A DNA stretch of 64,000 nucleotides, taken from NCBI RefSeq assembly GCF_013284055.1, contig NZ_CP054143.1, positions 2,914,001 through 2,978,000 of the forward strand, given 5' to 3'. The position numbers and the translations under genes were made by a program. This document shows positions 28,374 through 39,889 of the stretch, in pieces. This DNA is from Deefgea piscis. Its GTDB lineage: Bacteria > Pseudomonadota > Gammaproteobacteria > Burkholderiales > Chitinibacteraceae. The number at the start of each line of letters is the position of its first letter. Position 1 is the stretch's first letter. The notes beneath the pieces were generated by a model. That model saw nothing but the letters and a program-made list of their open reading frames with translations. It ran no database searches and was not told the origin of the DNA.

Positions 28374-30224
28374 ATGCAAGACACAGCATTAATCAAAGCC
28401 AGCGCTGAATGGCCAGCAACATTTCAGTCTGCTCTACACCACACGCAGACTGCTTTACTTAGCCACCTTGCCACCAATCACCCCCAATCGAAACAGTCGA
28501 TTCTCAGTCTCGATTGGGCGCAAGGCGCGGCATTCTTGGCAACGTGCCAGCATTGGCTCACGACTCGCCCTGCCACGGCACGGCTCCATTTTGTCAGTCT
28601 CATTCCGAGTACATTTCCAGTCAGCCGTTTGCATAGCATTGCCCAGCAATACCCCGAATTTGCCAGCTTGATCCATCAATTACAAGCAATGTGGCCACGC
28701 TGGCAAACGGGGTTTCATCGACTGCATTTAGCACAAGGGCAAATCAGCCTTACCCTTGTGTTTGGTGACGCTGCACAACTCAGTGAAATCAGCGGCCCAA
28801 TCGATCTTATTTACCTAGATTTAGCGACGCCATCGTCACTAACGCTCATTCAATGCAAGCAATTGCGTCGCCTTGCCACGCAAAATAGTTTGGTCATTGG
28901 GCAATGCCATGATTCGCTACTTCGCCAGTATTTAGCTCAAGTTGGCTTTATATTGCCAGCAGCGACATCCACAAACGATTTTTGGGTAGCAACAACGCGT
29001 CAACATCGCCATGAAAGCAAAGCAACACCCATCGAGCCAGAAGCCATCATCATTGGCGCCGGCATGGCGGGCTGCGCCATGGCCAACCAGCTCGCCGAAC
29101 GCGGCTGGCAAGTCAAACTGATCGACGCCCAAGCCGACATTGCCAGTCAAGCCTCAGGCAATCATGTGGGTCTTTGCCACCCGACGCTAAGCCGTGATGA
29201 TAATTTTCAAGCCCGCCTGTCACGCGCAGGCTTTGCCGCCACACAACAAAAACTCAAGCAACTGAGCCAGCAAGGTGTACAGGTTCATTTTGGTGCAGAT
29301 GGTCATTTGCAATTAGCCAAAGACAGCGCTGCGGCGTCGTTGATGCAAACGATCTGCGCCGAACAACCGCATCTTGCACAGATGGTTCACTGGCTAGATC
29401 GACAACAATGCCTGACCCAACTTGCGATAGACTGCGAATTTGGCGGCTGGTGGTTTCCAGAAGGAATGTGGGCCAATCCGTACAGCATTTGCAAGGGGTA
29501 TGTTACTCAATACATTAATTTAATTGATCTGCAACTCAATACCCATGTAGATCAAATTAAACTAATCGATCAGCACTGGCATCTTTACGATACCGAACAA
29601 CAACTGATTGCCAAAAGCAAAACACTGATTTTAGCCAGTGCCAATGATGCGACTCGCTTGATCCCCGAGGCCGAACTACCGCTCTCGGCGAGCTTACGCA
29701 GCGTTTCCAAAGTGTGGGGCGGCGATCTACCCGCAAGCACTTTCAGCCTTTCAGGTCTGAGTTATTTAACCCCTGCTCTCGCTGGCTGGCGCTGCGCAGG
29801 AGCAAGTCTCGTTGACACGCAATATCCACAATATGCAGAACAACAAAACCTCGACGATTTGAGTCAGCTCATCGGCACAACCGTAGTCACCAGCAAACCA
29901 ATTGAAACTCGGTTATGTTTTCGCCCCAATTCATCAGATCGACTACCTTTGGCAGGTCAAATCCCAGAGCGCAACTCTATCTCTCGCTCAGTCGATCAGC
30001 TCTTTCAAATTCCTCGCCAATCCGGTCTATATGGTCTATTGGGACTTGGCGCACGCGGCATGAGCTGGCATGTTTTGATTGCTGAAATATTGGCGTGTCA
30101 ACTCAACCAAGAGCCCCTGGCGATTGAGCGCAGCCTTGTCGGCGCGATCGATCCAGCACGATTTGCTTTGCGTGAGCTGCGCAAAATGGCCCACGACTCA
30201 ACGAAAGAATGCAGAAAGCCCTAA
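28374..30224 (+). CDS. mnmC: MnmC-like tRNA wobble-uridine enzyme with degenerate methyltransferase half
   Basis: In this 616-residue protein residues 1 to about 210 align in layout with the MnmC methyltransferase domain (LHFVSLIPSTFPVSRL, WPRWQTGFHRLHLAQGQ). The SAM-binding loop, usually GFGTGLNF, is replaced by WAQGAAFL (48-55), and the catalytic DGFAP region reads DLATPS. Residues 220-600 form an intact FAD domain with IIIGAGMAG (225-233) and ASQASGNHVGLCHP. The FAD half removes the carboxymethyl group from cmnm5s2U34 in tRNA; the methylating half looks inactive. The ATG at 28374 is preferred to a TTG that abuts the mdfA stop. Confidence 0.82.
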   Translation: MQDTALIKASAEWPATFQSALHHTQTALLSHLATNHPQSKQSILSLDWAQGAAFLATCQHWLTTRPATARLHFVSLIPSTFPVSRLHSIAQQYPEFASLIHQLQAMWPRWQTGFHRLHLAQGQISLTLVFGDAAQLSEISGPIDLIYLDLATPSSLTLIQCKQLRRLATQNSLVIGQCHDSLLRQYLAQVGFILPAATSTNDFWVATTRQHRHESKATPIEPEAIIIGAGMAGCAMANQLAERGWQVKLIDAQADIASQASGNHVGLCHPTLSRDDNFQARLSRAGFAATQQKLKQLSQQGVQVHFGADGHLQLAKDSAAASLMQTICAEQPHLAQMVHWLDRQQCLTQLAIDCEFGGWWFPEGMWANPYSICKGYVTQYINLIDLQLNTHVDQIKLIDQHWHLYDTEQQLIAKSKTLILASANDATRLIPEAELPLSASLRSVSKVWGGDLPASTFSLSGLSYLTPALAGWRCAGASLVDTQYPQYAEQQNLDDLSQLIGTTVVTSKPIETRLCFRPNSSDRLPLAGQIPERNSISRSVDQLFQIPRQSGLYGLLGLGARGMSWHVLIAEILACQLNQEPLAIERSLVGAIDPARFALRELRKMAHDSTKECRKP

Positions 30225-30350
30225 ATTTGAGCATAACAGTCGTGAAATCATCACAATTGAATGCTCAACTTGCATACAGTTTGCCACTAAGCAGCTGGGC
30301 TGAATCGACGTATAGTAGATCTCATCCCAAACCGTTATGAGGGCTTCATC

Positions 30351-30617
30351 ATGCAAACCACTCAACTTAATCACGCCCAAGTGAGCGCCTTGCAAGCGAA
30401 ACATTGCTGGATACATTGCGAAGCGGGTCAACTTTGGCTTAGCCACGATGGCGAAGATATTGTGCTGGAACGAGGTCAAAAATACTTTGTGCATCAAGAG
30501 GATTTAGTTGTGATCGAAGCGTTGCAAAATAGCCGTTATCGGGTACAAGCCCAAACCGCAATTAACGCCCAATCAACACCAAAAACAGCGATACCTACAG
30601 CAGCACTGGCCCAGTAA
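30351..30617 (+). CDS. DUF2917 family protein
   Basis: This 88-residue cytoplasmic protein has the DUF2917 pattern, a small cupin-like fold: CWIHCEAGQLWLSHDGEDIVL, then LERGQKYFVHQEDLVVIEAL. It resembles a short beta-sandwich with no metal-binding histidine cluster that I can define. Its function is unknown. GAGGG lies 8 bases before the ATG, and a possible -10 box TATAGT is at 30311-30316. The C-terminal tail (from residue 66) is low-complexity Thr/Ala/Pro. It stands alone between mnmC and a small exported protein. Confidence 0.75.
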   Translation: MQTTQLNHAQVSALQAKHCWIHCEAGQLWLSHDGEDIVLERGQKYFVHQEDLVVIEALQNSRYRVQAQTAINAQSTPKTAIPTAALAQ

Positions 30618-30758
30618 AGAAGTCGGACTTACCGTTAATCTGCCATTCTGAACGAATAAGAAACCTCAGATTGCGAATCAAAGATCCGCCTGCCGATAGT
30701 AAAGGCAGGCTGGCAGTTGCACTTCATTCGAAGCGCCGTCCGCCATTGGAGGTGGGCT

Positions 30759-31058
30759 ATGCGCGGAAAATTGCTTCTGATATCACTGCTGTCAGGATTT
30801 GTATCCTTGAGCAGCAACGCACAAATTATTGACGACATTATCAATGTTAACGACATTTTGGCCGCCGCCTGTGGCGAGCGCACCATTGTGCTGTGGGTCG
30901 ATGAGAGTGCGCAAATAGAGCCCTGCTTAATGGCCTATTCTGCGCGTTGCGTTGAAGTTCAATCCAACGAAGCCAAAAGCTGCCTGAATGTAATGCAAAA
31001 GCATGAAGCCGCAGAAAATAAAATTGATGACGCCTCAGTGCAAATGACGGCGTATTAA
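30759..31058 (+). CDS. Small exported protein of unknown function
   Basis: This 99-residue protein has a clear signal peptide (MRGKLLLISLLSGFVSLSSNA) followed by a short mature domain with four cysteines, in AAACGERTI, EPCLMAY, SARCVEV and KSCLNVM, which could form two disulfides in the periplasm. I do not recognise the family. The ATG at 30759 is chosen because GGAGG lies 7 bases upstream. A longer reading from 30717 lacks a signal peptide at its start. The gene is convergent with the MocR gene and has no terminator that I can see. Confidence 0.65.
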   Translation: MRGKLLLISLLSGFVSLSSNAQIIDDIINVNDILAAACGERTIVLWVDESAQIEPCLMAYSARCVEVQSNEAKSCLNVMQKHEAAENKIDDASVQMTAY

Positions 31059-31080
31059 ATACACCGTCACGCCATCACTC

Positions 31081-32544
31081 TTACTCGAATTGATTAATAT
31101 AACCTTGAGCCATCTGACCTAAGCGTTCGATGGCCTTTTCATGCGTTACAGTCCAAGGCTCGCCACAACAAATACGTAAGCAATTGCGATAACTACTGCT
31201 AGGCGAAAACATCACCCCAGGCGTAAAGCTAATTCCTTCAGTTAAAGCTTGCTGCAATAGCTGCAATGTATCTACTTTTTCATTGAGCTCCAACCAAAGT
31301 ACATAACCACCCTGCGGCACATGTAAGCGAGTGTCGGCAGGGAAAAAGCGCTGAATCGCATCGACTGCATCATTAATCTGCTCGGCACAATGCTTACGTA
31401 AGCGCCTTAAATGATGATCGTATCCACCACTTTCTAAAAAATGAGCGATCGTTCTTTGCAACACCAATGACGTTGAATAGGTATTAATAAACTTCAGCTG
31501 CTCAATTTCTTTTTGCCAACGACCACCAAATACCCAGCCAATTCGAAATGCAGGCGCCAATAATTTGGTAAACGACGCAATCAGCATAACATTGCCAGTT
31601 TGATCATAGGCTTTGGCTGGACGCGGGCGATCACCTTGGTAACAAAATTCACCATAAATATCATCTTCAATTAAAGGGATATTTCTTTGTTCTAATAATT
31701 CAACTAATCTTTTTTTATTTTCATCGGGCATTAAACTGCCACAAGGATTAGAGTAATTAGGTAATAATACGCAGGCTGTCACAGCCCCATTTCTTGAAGC
31801 CAATTCCAGCGCCTCAATAGAAATCCCCGTTTTGGGATGCGTCGGGATTTCTAAGGCTTTTAATTTAAAACTTTCCAGAATTTGCAACAAACCAAAATAT
31901 GCGGGCGACTCAATCGCAACCACGTCACCAGGTTTGGTCACTGCGCGCAGACACAGATTTAACCCTTCAATTGCACCATGCGTAATTAAGACATCATCAG
32001 CTTCAATTTGACCACCCCAAGTTAAAGAGCGGCGCGCGATTTGCCGCCGTAACTGAATATCGCCAAGCGATTCACCATAATCGGCGATCATATCGGGATC
32101 ATTTCGGGTTACTTGTGACAAAATTCTTTGAATTTGCTGATTTGGAAATAGTTTGGGTGACAAAATAGCCAAGCCAAAGTCGACTTTCAACGCATTAATT
32201 CGCGCCAATACACTAGGGGTTAACAATGGATCTATCACCACATGCGAGGGGCGTTGTGGCGGCTTAGTCAACTCAGGTGAGGCCAAGTGGCGAATGGCGC
32301 GAACATAAAAACCAGATTGCGGGCGCGCCTCAACCAATCCACGATCTTCCAGCTCTCGGTAGGCTTCCATGATGGTGGAAAGACTTAAATGACGCTCTGA
32401 AGATAGCTTGCGAATGGAAGGTAATTTCTCACCAGCACGCAAAATGCCGGCATGAATCGCTTGTGCTAGCTCTTCAGCCAATTGAAAGTACAGTGTTTCT
32501 GATTTTTTTCGCTGTGATTGATCCAGCAATGTAAGGTCATTCAT
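31081..32544 (-). CDS. MocR-type GntR/aminotransferase-like regulator
   Basis: This 487-residue protein has an N-terminal GntR winged helix (LYFQLAEELAQAIHAGILRA, LPSIRKLSSERHLSLSTIME) joined to a fold-type I aminotransferase domain. The domain carries YSNPCGSLMP and the PLP lysine in ASFTKLLAPAFRIGWVFGG. MocR proteins use PLP as a cofactor or effector sensor and control genes of amino-acid, GABA or vitamin B6 metabolism. No divergent target gene adjoins it, so its regulon is unknown. GGGAGGG lies just before the ATG. Candidate operator half-sites lie upstream. Confidence 0.9.
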   Translation of the reverse strand: MNDLTLLDQSQRKKSETLYFQLAEELAQAIHAGILRAGEKLPSIRKLSSERHLSLSTIMEAYRELEDRGLVEARPQSGFYVRAIRHLASPELTKPPQRPSHVVIDPLLTPSVLARINALKVDFGLAILSPKLFPNQQIQRILSQVTRNDPDMIADYGESLGDIQLRRQIARRSLTWGGQIEADDVLITHGAIEGLNLCLRAVTKPGDVVAIESPAYFGLLQILESFKLKALEIPTHPKTGISIEALELASRNGAVTACVLLPNYSNPCGSLMPDENKKRLVELLEQRNIPLIEDDIYGEFCYQGDRPRPAKAYDQTGNVMLIASFTKLLAPAFRIGWVFGGRWQKEIEQLKFINTYSTSLVLQRTIAHFLESGGYDHHLRRLRKHCAEQINDAVDAIQRFFPADTRLHVPQGGYVLWLELNEKVDTLQLLQQALTEGISFTPGVMFSPSSSYRNCLRICCGEPWTVTHEKAIERLGQMAQGYINQFE

Positions 32545-32558
32545 TTCGCCCTCCCCCG

Positions 32559-32632
32559 ATAGTCAATACACTATAACTGAGGGTTTAGAAAAAAAACAGT
32601 TTTACATTTTTTGCTGTAACAAAAATAGTGTA
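32559..32632. promoter_or_regulatory. Candidate MocR operator half-sites
   Basis: TACACTAT (32567-32574) and its inverse ATAGTGTA (32625-32632) lie about 50 bases apart in the short gap before the mocR gene. The first is also part of ATAGT-caatac-like inverted arms at 32559-32574. The arrangement suits autoregulation but is unproven. Confidence 0.35.
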
Positions 32633-32637
32633 CCGGA

Positions 32638-33003
32638 TCAATGCGCTTGGGGTGGCGAGCTAGAGGTAGCTGTATTGGCTGTATTGGCTGTATTGGCTGT
32701 ATTTGGCTTGATTGTAGCGATACTTTCTGGCGACTGATCGAGCACCTGAAAAAACACTTCACCCTGCCGAATCATACCCAGTTCATTACGGGCACGCTCT
32801 TCAATGGCATCAGTGCCATTCTTTAAATCCTGCACTTCAGCCTCGAGTGCCTCATTACGCTCTTTTAATTTGGCATTGCTTTCACGATGTTGGCTTAATT
32901 GCGAATCCAACTGCCAAACTCGTAACCAGCTTCCTTTGCCAACCCAGAGCGGCCACTGCAAAGCAACAATAATAATCGCAAAAAAAATTGCCAGTATGCG
33001 CAT
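32638..33003 (-). CDS. ftsB: Cell division protein FtsB
   Basis: This 121-residue bitopic membrane protein has one N-terminal helix ([20 protein letters not shown]), a leucine-zipper-like coiled coil (residues 28-65) and the FtsB/DivIC motif [20 protein letters not shown]. FtsB joins FtsL and FtsQ in the divisome and helps activate septal wall synthesis. The C-terminal tail holds a repeated Asn-Thr-Ala block from a 9-base DNA repeat, unusual for FtsB. It follows eno on the same strand, as in other proteobacteria, but a terminator-like hairpin lies between them. Confidence 0.92.
   Translation of the reverse strand: MRILAIFFAIIIVALQWPLWVGKGSWLRVWQLDSQLSQHRESNAKLKERNEALEAEVQDLKNGTDAIEERARNELGMIRQGEVFFQVLDQSPESIATIKPNTANTANTANTATSSSPPQAH
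32671..32705. repeat. 9-base tandem repeat in the ftsB tail
   Basis: Three perfect copies of tgtattggc and a partial fourth lie inside the 3' end of ftsB and encode an (Asn-Thr-Ala) repeat. The unit is a multiple of three, so copy-number change would alter the tail length but not the frame. Confidence 0.85.
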
Positions 33004-33011
33004 ACAAACCT

Positions 33012-33048
33012 TCGTGACAAAATAAAACCGGAGCTAGGCTCCGGTTTT
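33012..33048 (-). terminator. Terminator between eno and ftsB
   Basis: A perfect 11-base-pair stem, aaaaccggagc / gctccggtttt, with a three-base loop (33024-33048) is followed on the minus strand by TTTTATTTT. It lies after eno and about 20 bases before the ftsB start. Confidence 0.8.
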
Positions 33049-33100
33049 ACATCTTACTACAGACGCTAATTTACGTCGAAATAATTACCAATAAAAAGGG

Positions 33101-34441
<1,341 letters not shown>

Positions 34442-34453
34442 TTACACAACACT

Positions 34454-35293
34454 TTACAATGTATGCTCAATAAAGGAGTGTGCCTTAACTACACGGTCAA
34501 TGTCTTTGAGGACGGTCAGCAATTCCTTCATTCTCGCGATTGGCATGACATTCGGACCATCAGACATCGCTTTACATGGATCAGGATGGGTTTCCATAAA
34601 GACCCCAGCAACACCTGAGGCAATCGCCGCACGCGCCAATACCGGCACAAACTCACGCTGGCCACCGGATTTATCACCCAAGCCACCAGGTTGCTGCACC
34701 GAATGGGTCGCATCAAACACCACTGGGCACTGCGTATCACGCATAATGGCCAAGCCGCGCATATCACTGACCAAGGTGTTATAGCCAAAAGAAGTGCCGC
34801 GGTCACAAACCATAATATTGTCGATACCGCCATTGGCCTCTTTGGCTTTTTCAACAACATTCTTCATATCCCAAGGTGCCATAAACTGGCCCTTTTTGAT
34901 ATTCACTGGCTTACCAGTGGCACAAACCGCATGAATAAAGTCAGTTTGGCGCGCCAAAAAAGCGGGCGTTTGCAATACATCCACTACTTGCGCTGCAATC
35001 GCCGCCTCGGCCTCGGTATGAATATCAGTAAGAACAGGCACTCCAAGCTGACGCTTCACTTCTGAAAGAATTCGCAGACCTTCATCAATTCCCAAACCCC
35101 GAAACGATTTACCAGATGAACGATTGGCTTTGTCGAAGCTAGATTTATAGATAAATGGGATGTTTAACTCGGTAGTGAGTTCTTTTAAATAACCTGCAGT
35201 ATCGATTGCAAGTTGCTCACTTTCAATCACACAAGGACCGGCAATGAGAAAAAAAGGATGCTCAATACCCACATCAAAGCCACATAACTTCAC
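34454..35293 (-). CDS. kdsA: 3-deoxy-8-phosphooctulonate synthase (KDO-8-P synthase)
   Basis: This 279-residue aldolase condenses arabinose 5-phosphate and phosphoenolpyruvate, the first committed step to the KDO sugar of lipopolysaccharide. Motifs include [28 protein letters not shown] and [12 protein letters not shown]. The start is GTG at 35293, supported by GAGGAGG five bases upstream, one of the strongest ribosome sites in the window. It lies between pyrG and eno on the same strand. Confidence 0.97.
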   Translation of the reverse strand: MKLCGFDVGIEHPFFLIAGPCVIESEQLAIDTAGYLKELTTELNIPFIYKSSFDKANRSSGKSFRGLGIDEGLRILSEVKRQLGVPVLTDIHTEAEAAIAAQVVDVLQTPAFLARQTDFIHAVCATGKPVNIKKGQFMAPWDMKNVVEKAKEANGGIDNIMVCDRGTSFGYNTLVSDMRGLAIMRDTQCPVVFDATHSVQQPGGLGDKSGGQREFVPVLARAAIASGVAGVFMETHPDPCKAMSDGPNVMPIARMKELLTVLKDIDRVVKAHSFIEHTL

Positions 35294-35329
35294 GCCAACC
35301 TCCTCGGGTATACCGCTCTAAATTTGATC

Positions 35330-35357
35330 TAATATAGGCTAGCAGCCAATACCCAAT
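35330..35357. repeat. Dispersed intergenic repeat, copy 2
   Basis: AATATAGGCTAG, then AGCCAATACCCA, matches copy 1 at 26572-26600 apart from a small gap and one inserted base. It lies in the pyrG-kdsA gap, 37 bases upstream of the kdsA start. Confidence 0.45.
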
Positions 35358-35395
35358 AGAGCAATACACAAATACACATCAAATATTTGGATTCA

Positions 35396-35422
35396 CCTCG
35401 AGCAATTGACATTGCATCGAGG
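35396..35422 (-). other. Hairpin in the pyrG-kdsA gap
   Basis: The arms cctcga/tcgagg and gcaat/attgc pair around a tgac loop with one bulged base. No U-run follows on the minus strand. It resembles the other hairpins between co-directional genes in this window. Confidence 0.55.
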
Positions 35423-35470
35423 CCTCCAAACGACAGCACGACCCCAAATTAAAGCAGCATTAAATGCTAC

Positions 35471-37707
<2,237 letters not shown>

Positions 37708-38442
37708 ATGGCAAAAGTTGCACTAGTTACTGGCGGCATGGGTGGCATTGGTACGGCAATCTGTCGCAAACTGGCCGATGATGGCTTTAAAGTGGTCACG
37801 ACATACTCCAAACCAGGCAAAGAAACCAGCTGGCTGTCGGACAATCAAGCTGCAGGCTATCATTTCCACGCCTATGAGTGCGATGTAACTGATTACTCAG
37901 CTTGTGCTGCCTTGGCAGAAAAAATCAACAGCGAATTGGGGCAAGTTGACGTCCTAGTCAATAACGCGGGCATTACACGCGACGCTTCATTTAAAAAGCT
38001 GAGTAAAACAGACTGGGATATGGTGATTGGCACCAATCTAAATTCTGTATTTAATATTTCCAAACATTTTGTTGACGGCATGGCAGATCGTGGCTGGGGC
38101 CGTGTCATTAACATCTCGTCAATTAACGGCCAGAAAGGTCAGTTTGGACAAACCAATTACTCGGCAGCGAAGGCTGGCATGCATGGATTTAGCATGGCCT
38201 TGGCGCAAGAAGTTGCCAAAAAAGGTGTCACAGTCAATACCGTATCGCCTGGCTACATTGCTACCGAAATGGTCATGGCTGTTCCTGAAGATGTTCGTAA
38301 TAAAATTATCGCCAACATCCCGGTTGCTCGCCTTGGTCTTCCTGAAGAAATTGCCGGCTTAATTAGCTACCTTGCATCTGATCTGGCTGGATTTATGACC
38401 GGCGCCAATCTTGCAATCAATGGCGGCCAACACACCTGCTAA
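37708..38442 (+). CDS. phaB: Acetoacetyl-CoA reductase (PHB synthesis)
   Basis: This 244-residue short-chain dehydrogenase starts MAKVALVTGGMGGIGTAICR, with the cofactor motif TGGMGGIG. It carries NNAGITRD, ISSINGQKGQFGQTNYSAAKAG split by the usual spacing (catalytic Ser, Tyr, Lys) and a C-terminal GFMTGANLAINGGQH. The DASFKKLSKTDWDMVIGTNL segment is typical of PhaB, which reduces acetoacetyl-CoA with NADPH to make the PHB monomer. The ATG at 37708 is preferred over an upstream in-frame start at 37627. A terminator follows. The phasin at 446 points to the same pathway. Confidence 0.92.
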   Translation: MAKVALVTGGMGGIGTAICRKLADDGFKVVTTYSKPGKETSWLSDNQAAGYHFHAYECDVTDYSACAALAEKINSELGQVDVLVNNAGITRDASFKKLSKTDWDMVIGTNLNSVFNISKHFVDGMADRGWGRVINISSINGQKGQFGQTNYSAAKAGMHGFSMALAQEVAKKGVTVNTVSPGYIATEMVMAVPEDVRNKIIANIPVARLGLPEEIAGLISYLASDLAGFMTGANLAINGGQHTC

Positions 38443-38473
38443 ATAAACATAAATTATTAATTCTAACGATTTC

Positions 38474-38504
38474 AAACCGGTCATTTTATGGCCGGTTTTT
38501 TATT
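38474..38504 (+). terminator. Intrinsic terminator of phaB
   Basis: The stem aaaccggtc / ggccggttt (one T-G wobble) with an attttat loop is followed by six T, 32 bases after the phaB stop. Confidence 0.9.
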
Positions 38505-38634
38505 TATAGATTGCCCTCAATTCCAGAGACAAAAGCCCCTGTATAGTAGGTAGCGCACATAGCAAGTGTGTACAATTACAAAATCTTAAGGGCTCATCAG
38601 TTTCACTTAAGCTGTTAAACTACGCCCATTTTTT

Positions 38635-38650
38635 TGCCTATCAATAGGCA
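38635..38650 (+). promoter_or_regulatory. Palindrome upstream of the RND efflux operon
   Basis: TGCCTA-tcaa-TAGGCA is a perfect inverted repeat 70 bases before the acrA-like start codon. It could be a repressor site for the operon. No regulator gene adjoins the operon, so the binding protein is unknown. Confidence 0.35.
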
Positions 38651-38720
38651 TATAAGCAATTAGATACATTTGTTTCTTTTTAAACCCCAATACAATTTAA
38701 ATTTATTTGGAGTGCTTTGC

Positions 38721-39878
38721 ATGCAAAACACCACGACGACATTTCGAAGAATATCGATCAGCCTACTCATCGTTTCGGCATTAGCTGCGTGCGACAAAGC
38801 GCCAGAAAAAAAAGAACGTCCACCTGCGCCCGTCAGCGTCATTGAAGCCAAGCCATCCGATGTACCACTCACCAAAGAAATGGTCGGTGAAACCGCAGGT
38901 TATCGCGACGTTGATGTCCGTGCACGTGTCAGTGGCATTTTACTCAAACGCACCTATGTCGAAGGACAGCCCGTTCAAGCTGGGCAAGTTCTATTTGAAA
39001 TTGATCCAGAACCCTATAAAGCAGAGCTCGACCAAGCCCAAGGTATTTTGTCTCAAGAAGTGGCCAAGCTTGAAAAAGCACGCGCCGATCGTGATCGCAT
39101 TGTGCCTCTTTTTAAAGAAAACGCAGTTAGCCGCAAAGATTATGACGATGCCAACGCTGCCTATAACGCTGCCGTAGCGAGCAATAGCGCCGCACAAGCT
39201 CGTGTTAGACAAGCAGAACTAAATCTAGGCTACACCAAAGTCACTGCGCCGATTTCAGGCACAACCAGTAAACTCGTACAATCTGAAGGTAGCTTAATTA
39301 CCGCCACTGGCGACTCTGGCAAATTAACCACGATCTCGCAACTTGATCCGCTTTATGTCAATTTTTCATATTCAGAACAAGACAAACAAGAACTTAACGC
39401 AGCGCAACATAGCGGTTCAGTCGAGCTAAAACCATCGAAAGAAGTTTTTGCCAAACTCAAGCTTGCCGACGGCAGCCAATATAACGAAGTGGGTAAAATC
39501 AATTTCTCGGACAATCGAGTCGATCCTAAAACCGGCACCATTCGTGCCCGCGCAATTTTTAACAATCCAAAAGGCGAATTACTACCAGGCCAATTCGTAC
39601 GTGTCACGCTCGATCTTGGCACACGTAGAAATGCCATCTTGGTACCTGAACGCGCCGTAATGCAATCGCAAGCCGATCACATCGTCATGACCGTCGACAA
39701 AGACAATAAAGTAGTGCCAAAACCTGTAACACTCGGCTCGGTCTACCAAGGTCAAGTCGTCATCAATAGCGGTTTAAAATCTGGCGACAAAGTGATTGTC
39801 GAAGGCCAAATGAAAGCGCCCCCAGGCTCAATTGTTAAACCTATTCCTGCTAGCTCACCTGCTACGGCCAGCAAATAA
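38721..39878 (+). CDS. RND efflux periplasmic adaptor (AcrA-like)
   Basis: This 385-residue lipoprotein has a signal peptide with lipobox LAAC (lipid Cys24). It is a membrane fusion protein with the split lipoyl halves ([21 protein letters not shown] and [17 protein letters not shown]), a coiled-coil hairpin between them, and beta-barrel and membrane-proximal domains ([23 protein letters not shown]). It links the pump to the outer-membrane channel. The ATG at 38721 has GGAG upstream and yields the signal peptide; the longer reading from 38670 does not. It is the first gene of a three-gene efflux operon. Confidence 0.94.
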   Translation: MQNTTTTFRRISISLLIVSALAACDKAPEKKERPPAPVSVIEAKPSDVPLTKEMVGETAGYRDVDVRARVSGILLKRTYVEGQPVQAGQVLFEIDPEPYKAELDQAQGILSQEVAKLEKARADRDRIVPLFKENAVSRKDYDDANAAYNAAVASNSAAQARVRQAELNLGYTKVTAPISGTTSKLVQSEGSLITATGDSGKLTTISQLDPLYVNFSYSEQDKQELNAAQHSGSVELKPSKEVFAKLKLADGSQYNEVGKINFSDNRVDPKTGTIRARAIFNNPKGELLPGQFVRVTLDLGTRRNAILVPERAVMQSQADHIVMTVDKDNKVVPKPVTLGSVYQGQVVINSGLKSGDKVIVEGQMKAPPGSIVKPIPASSPATASK

Positions 39879-39889
39879 TCGGAGTCGGT

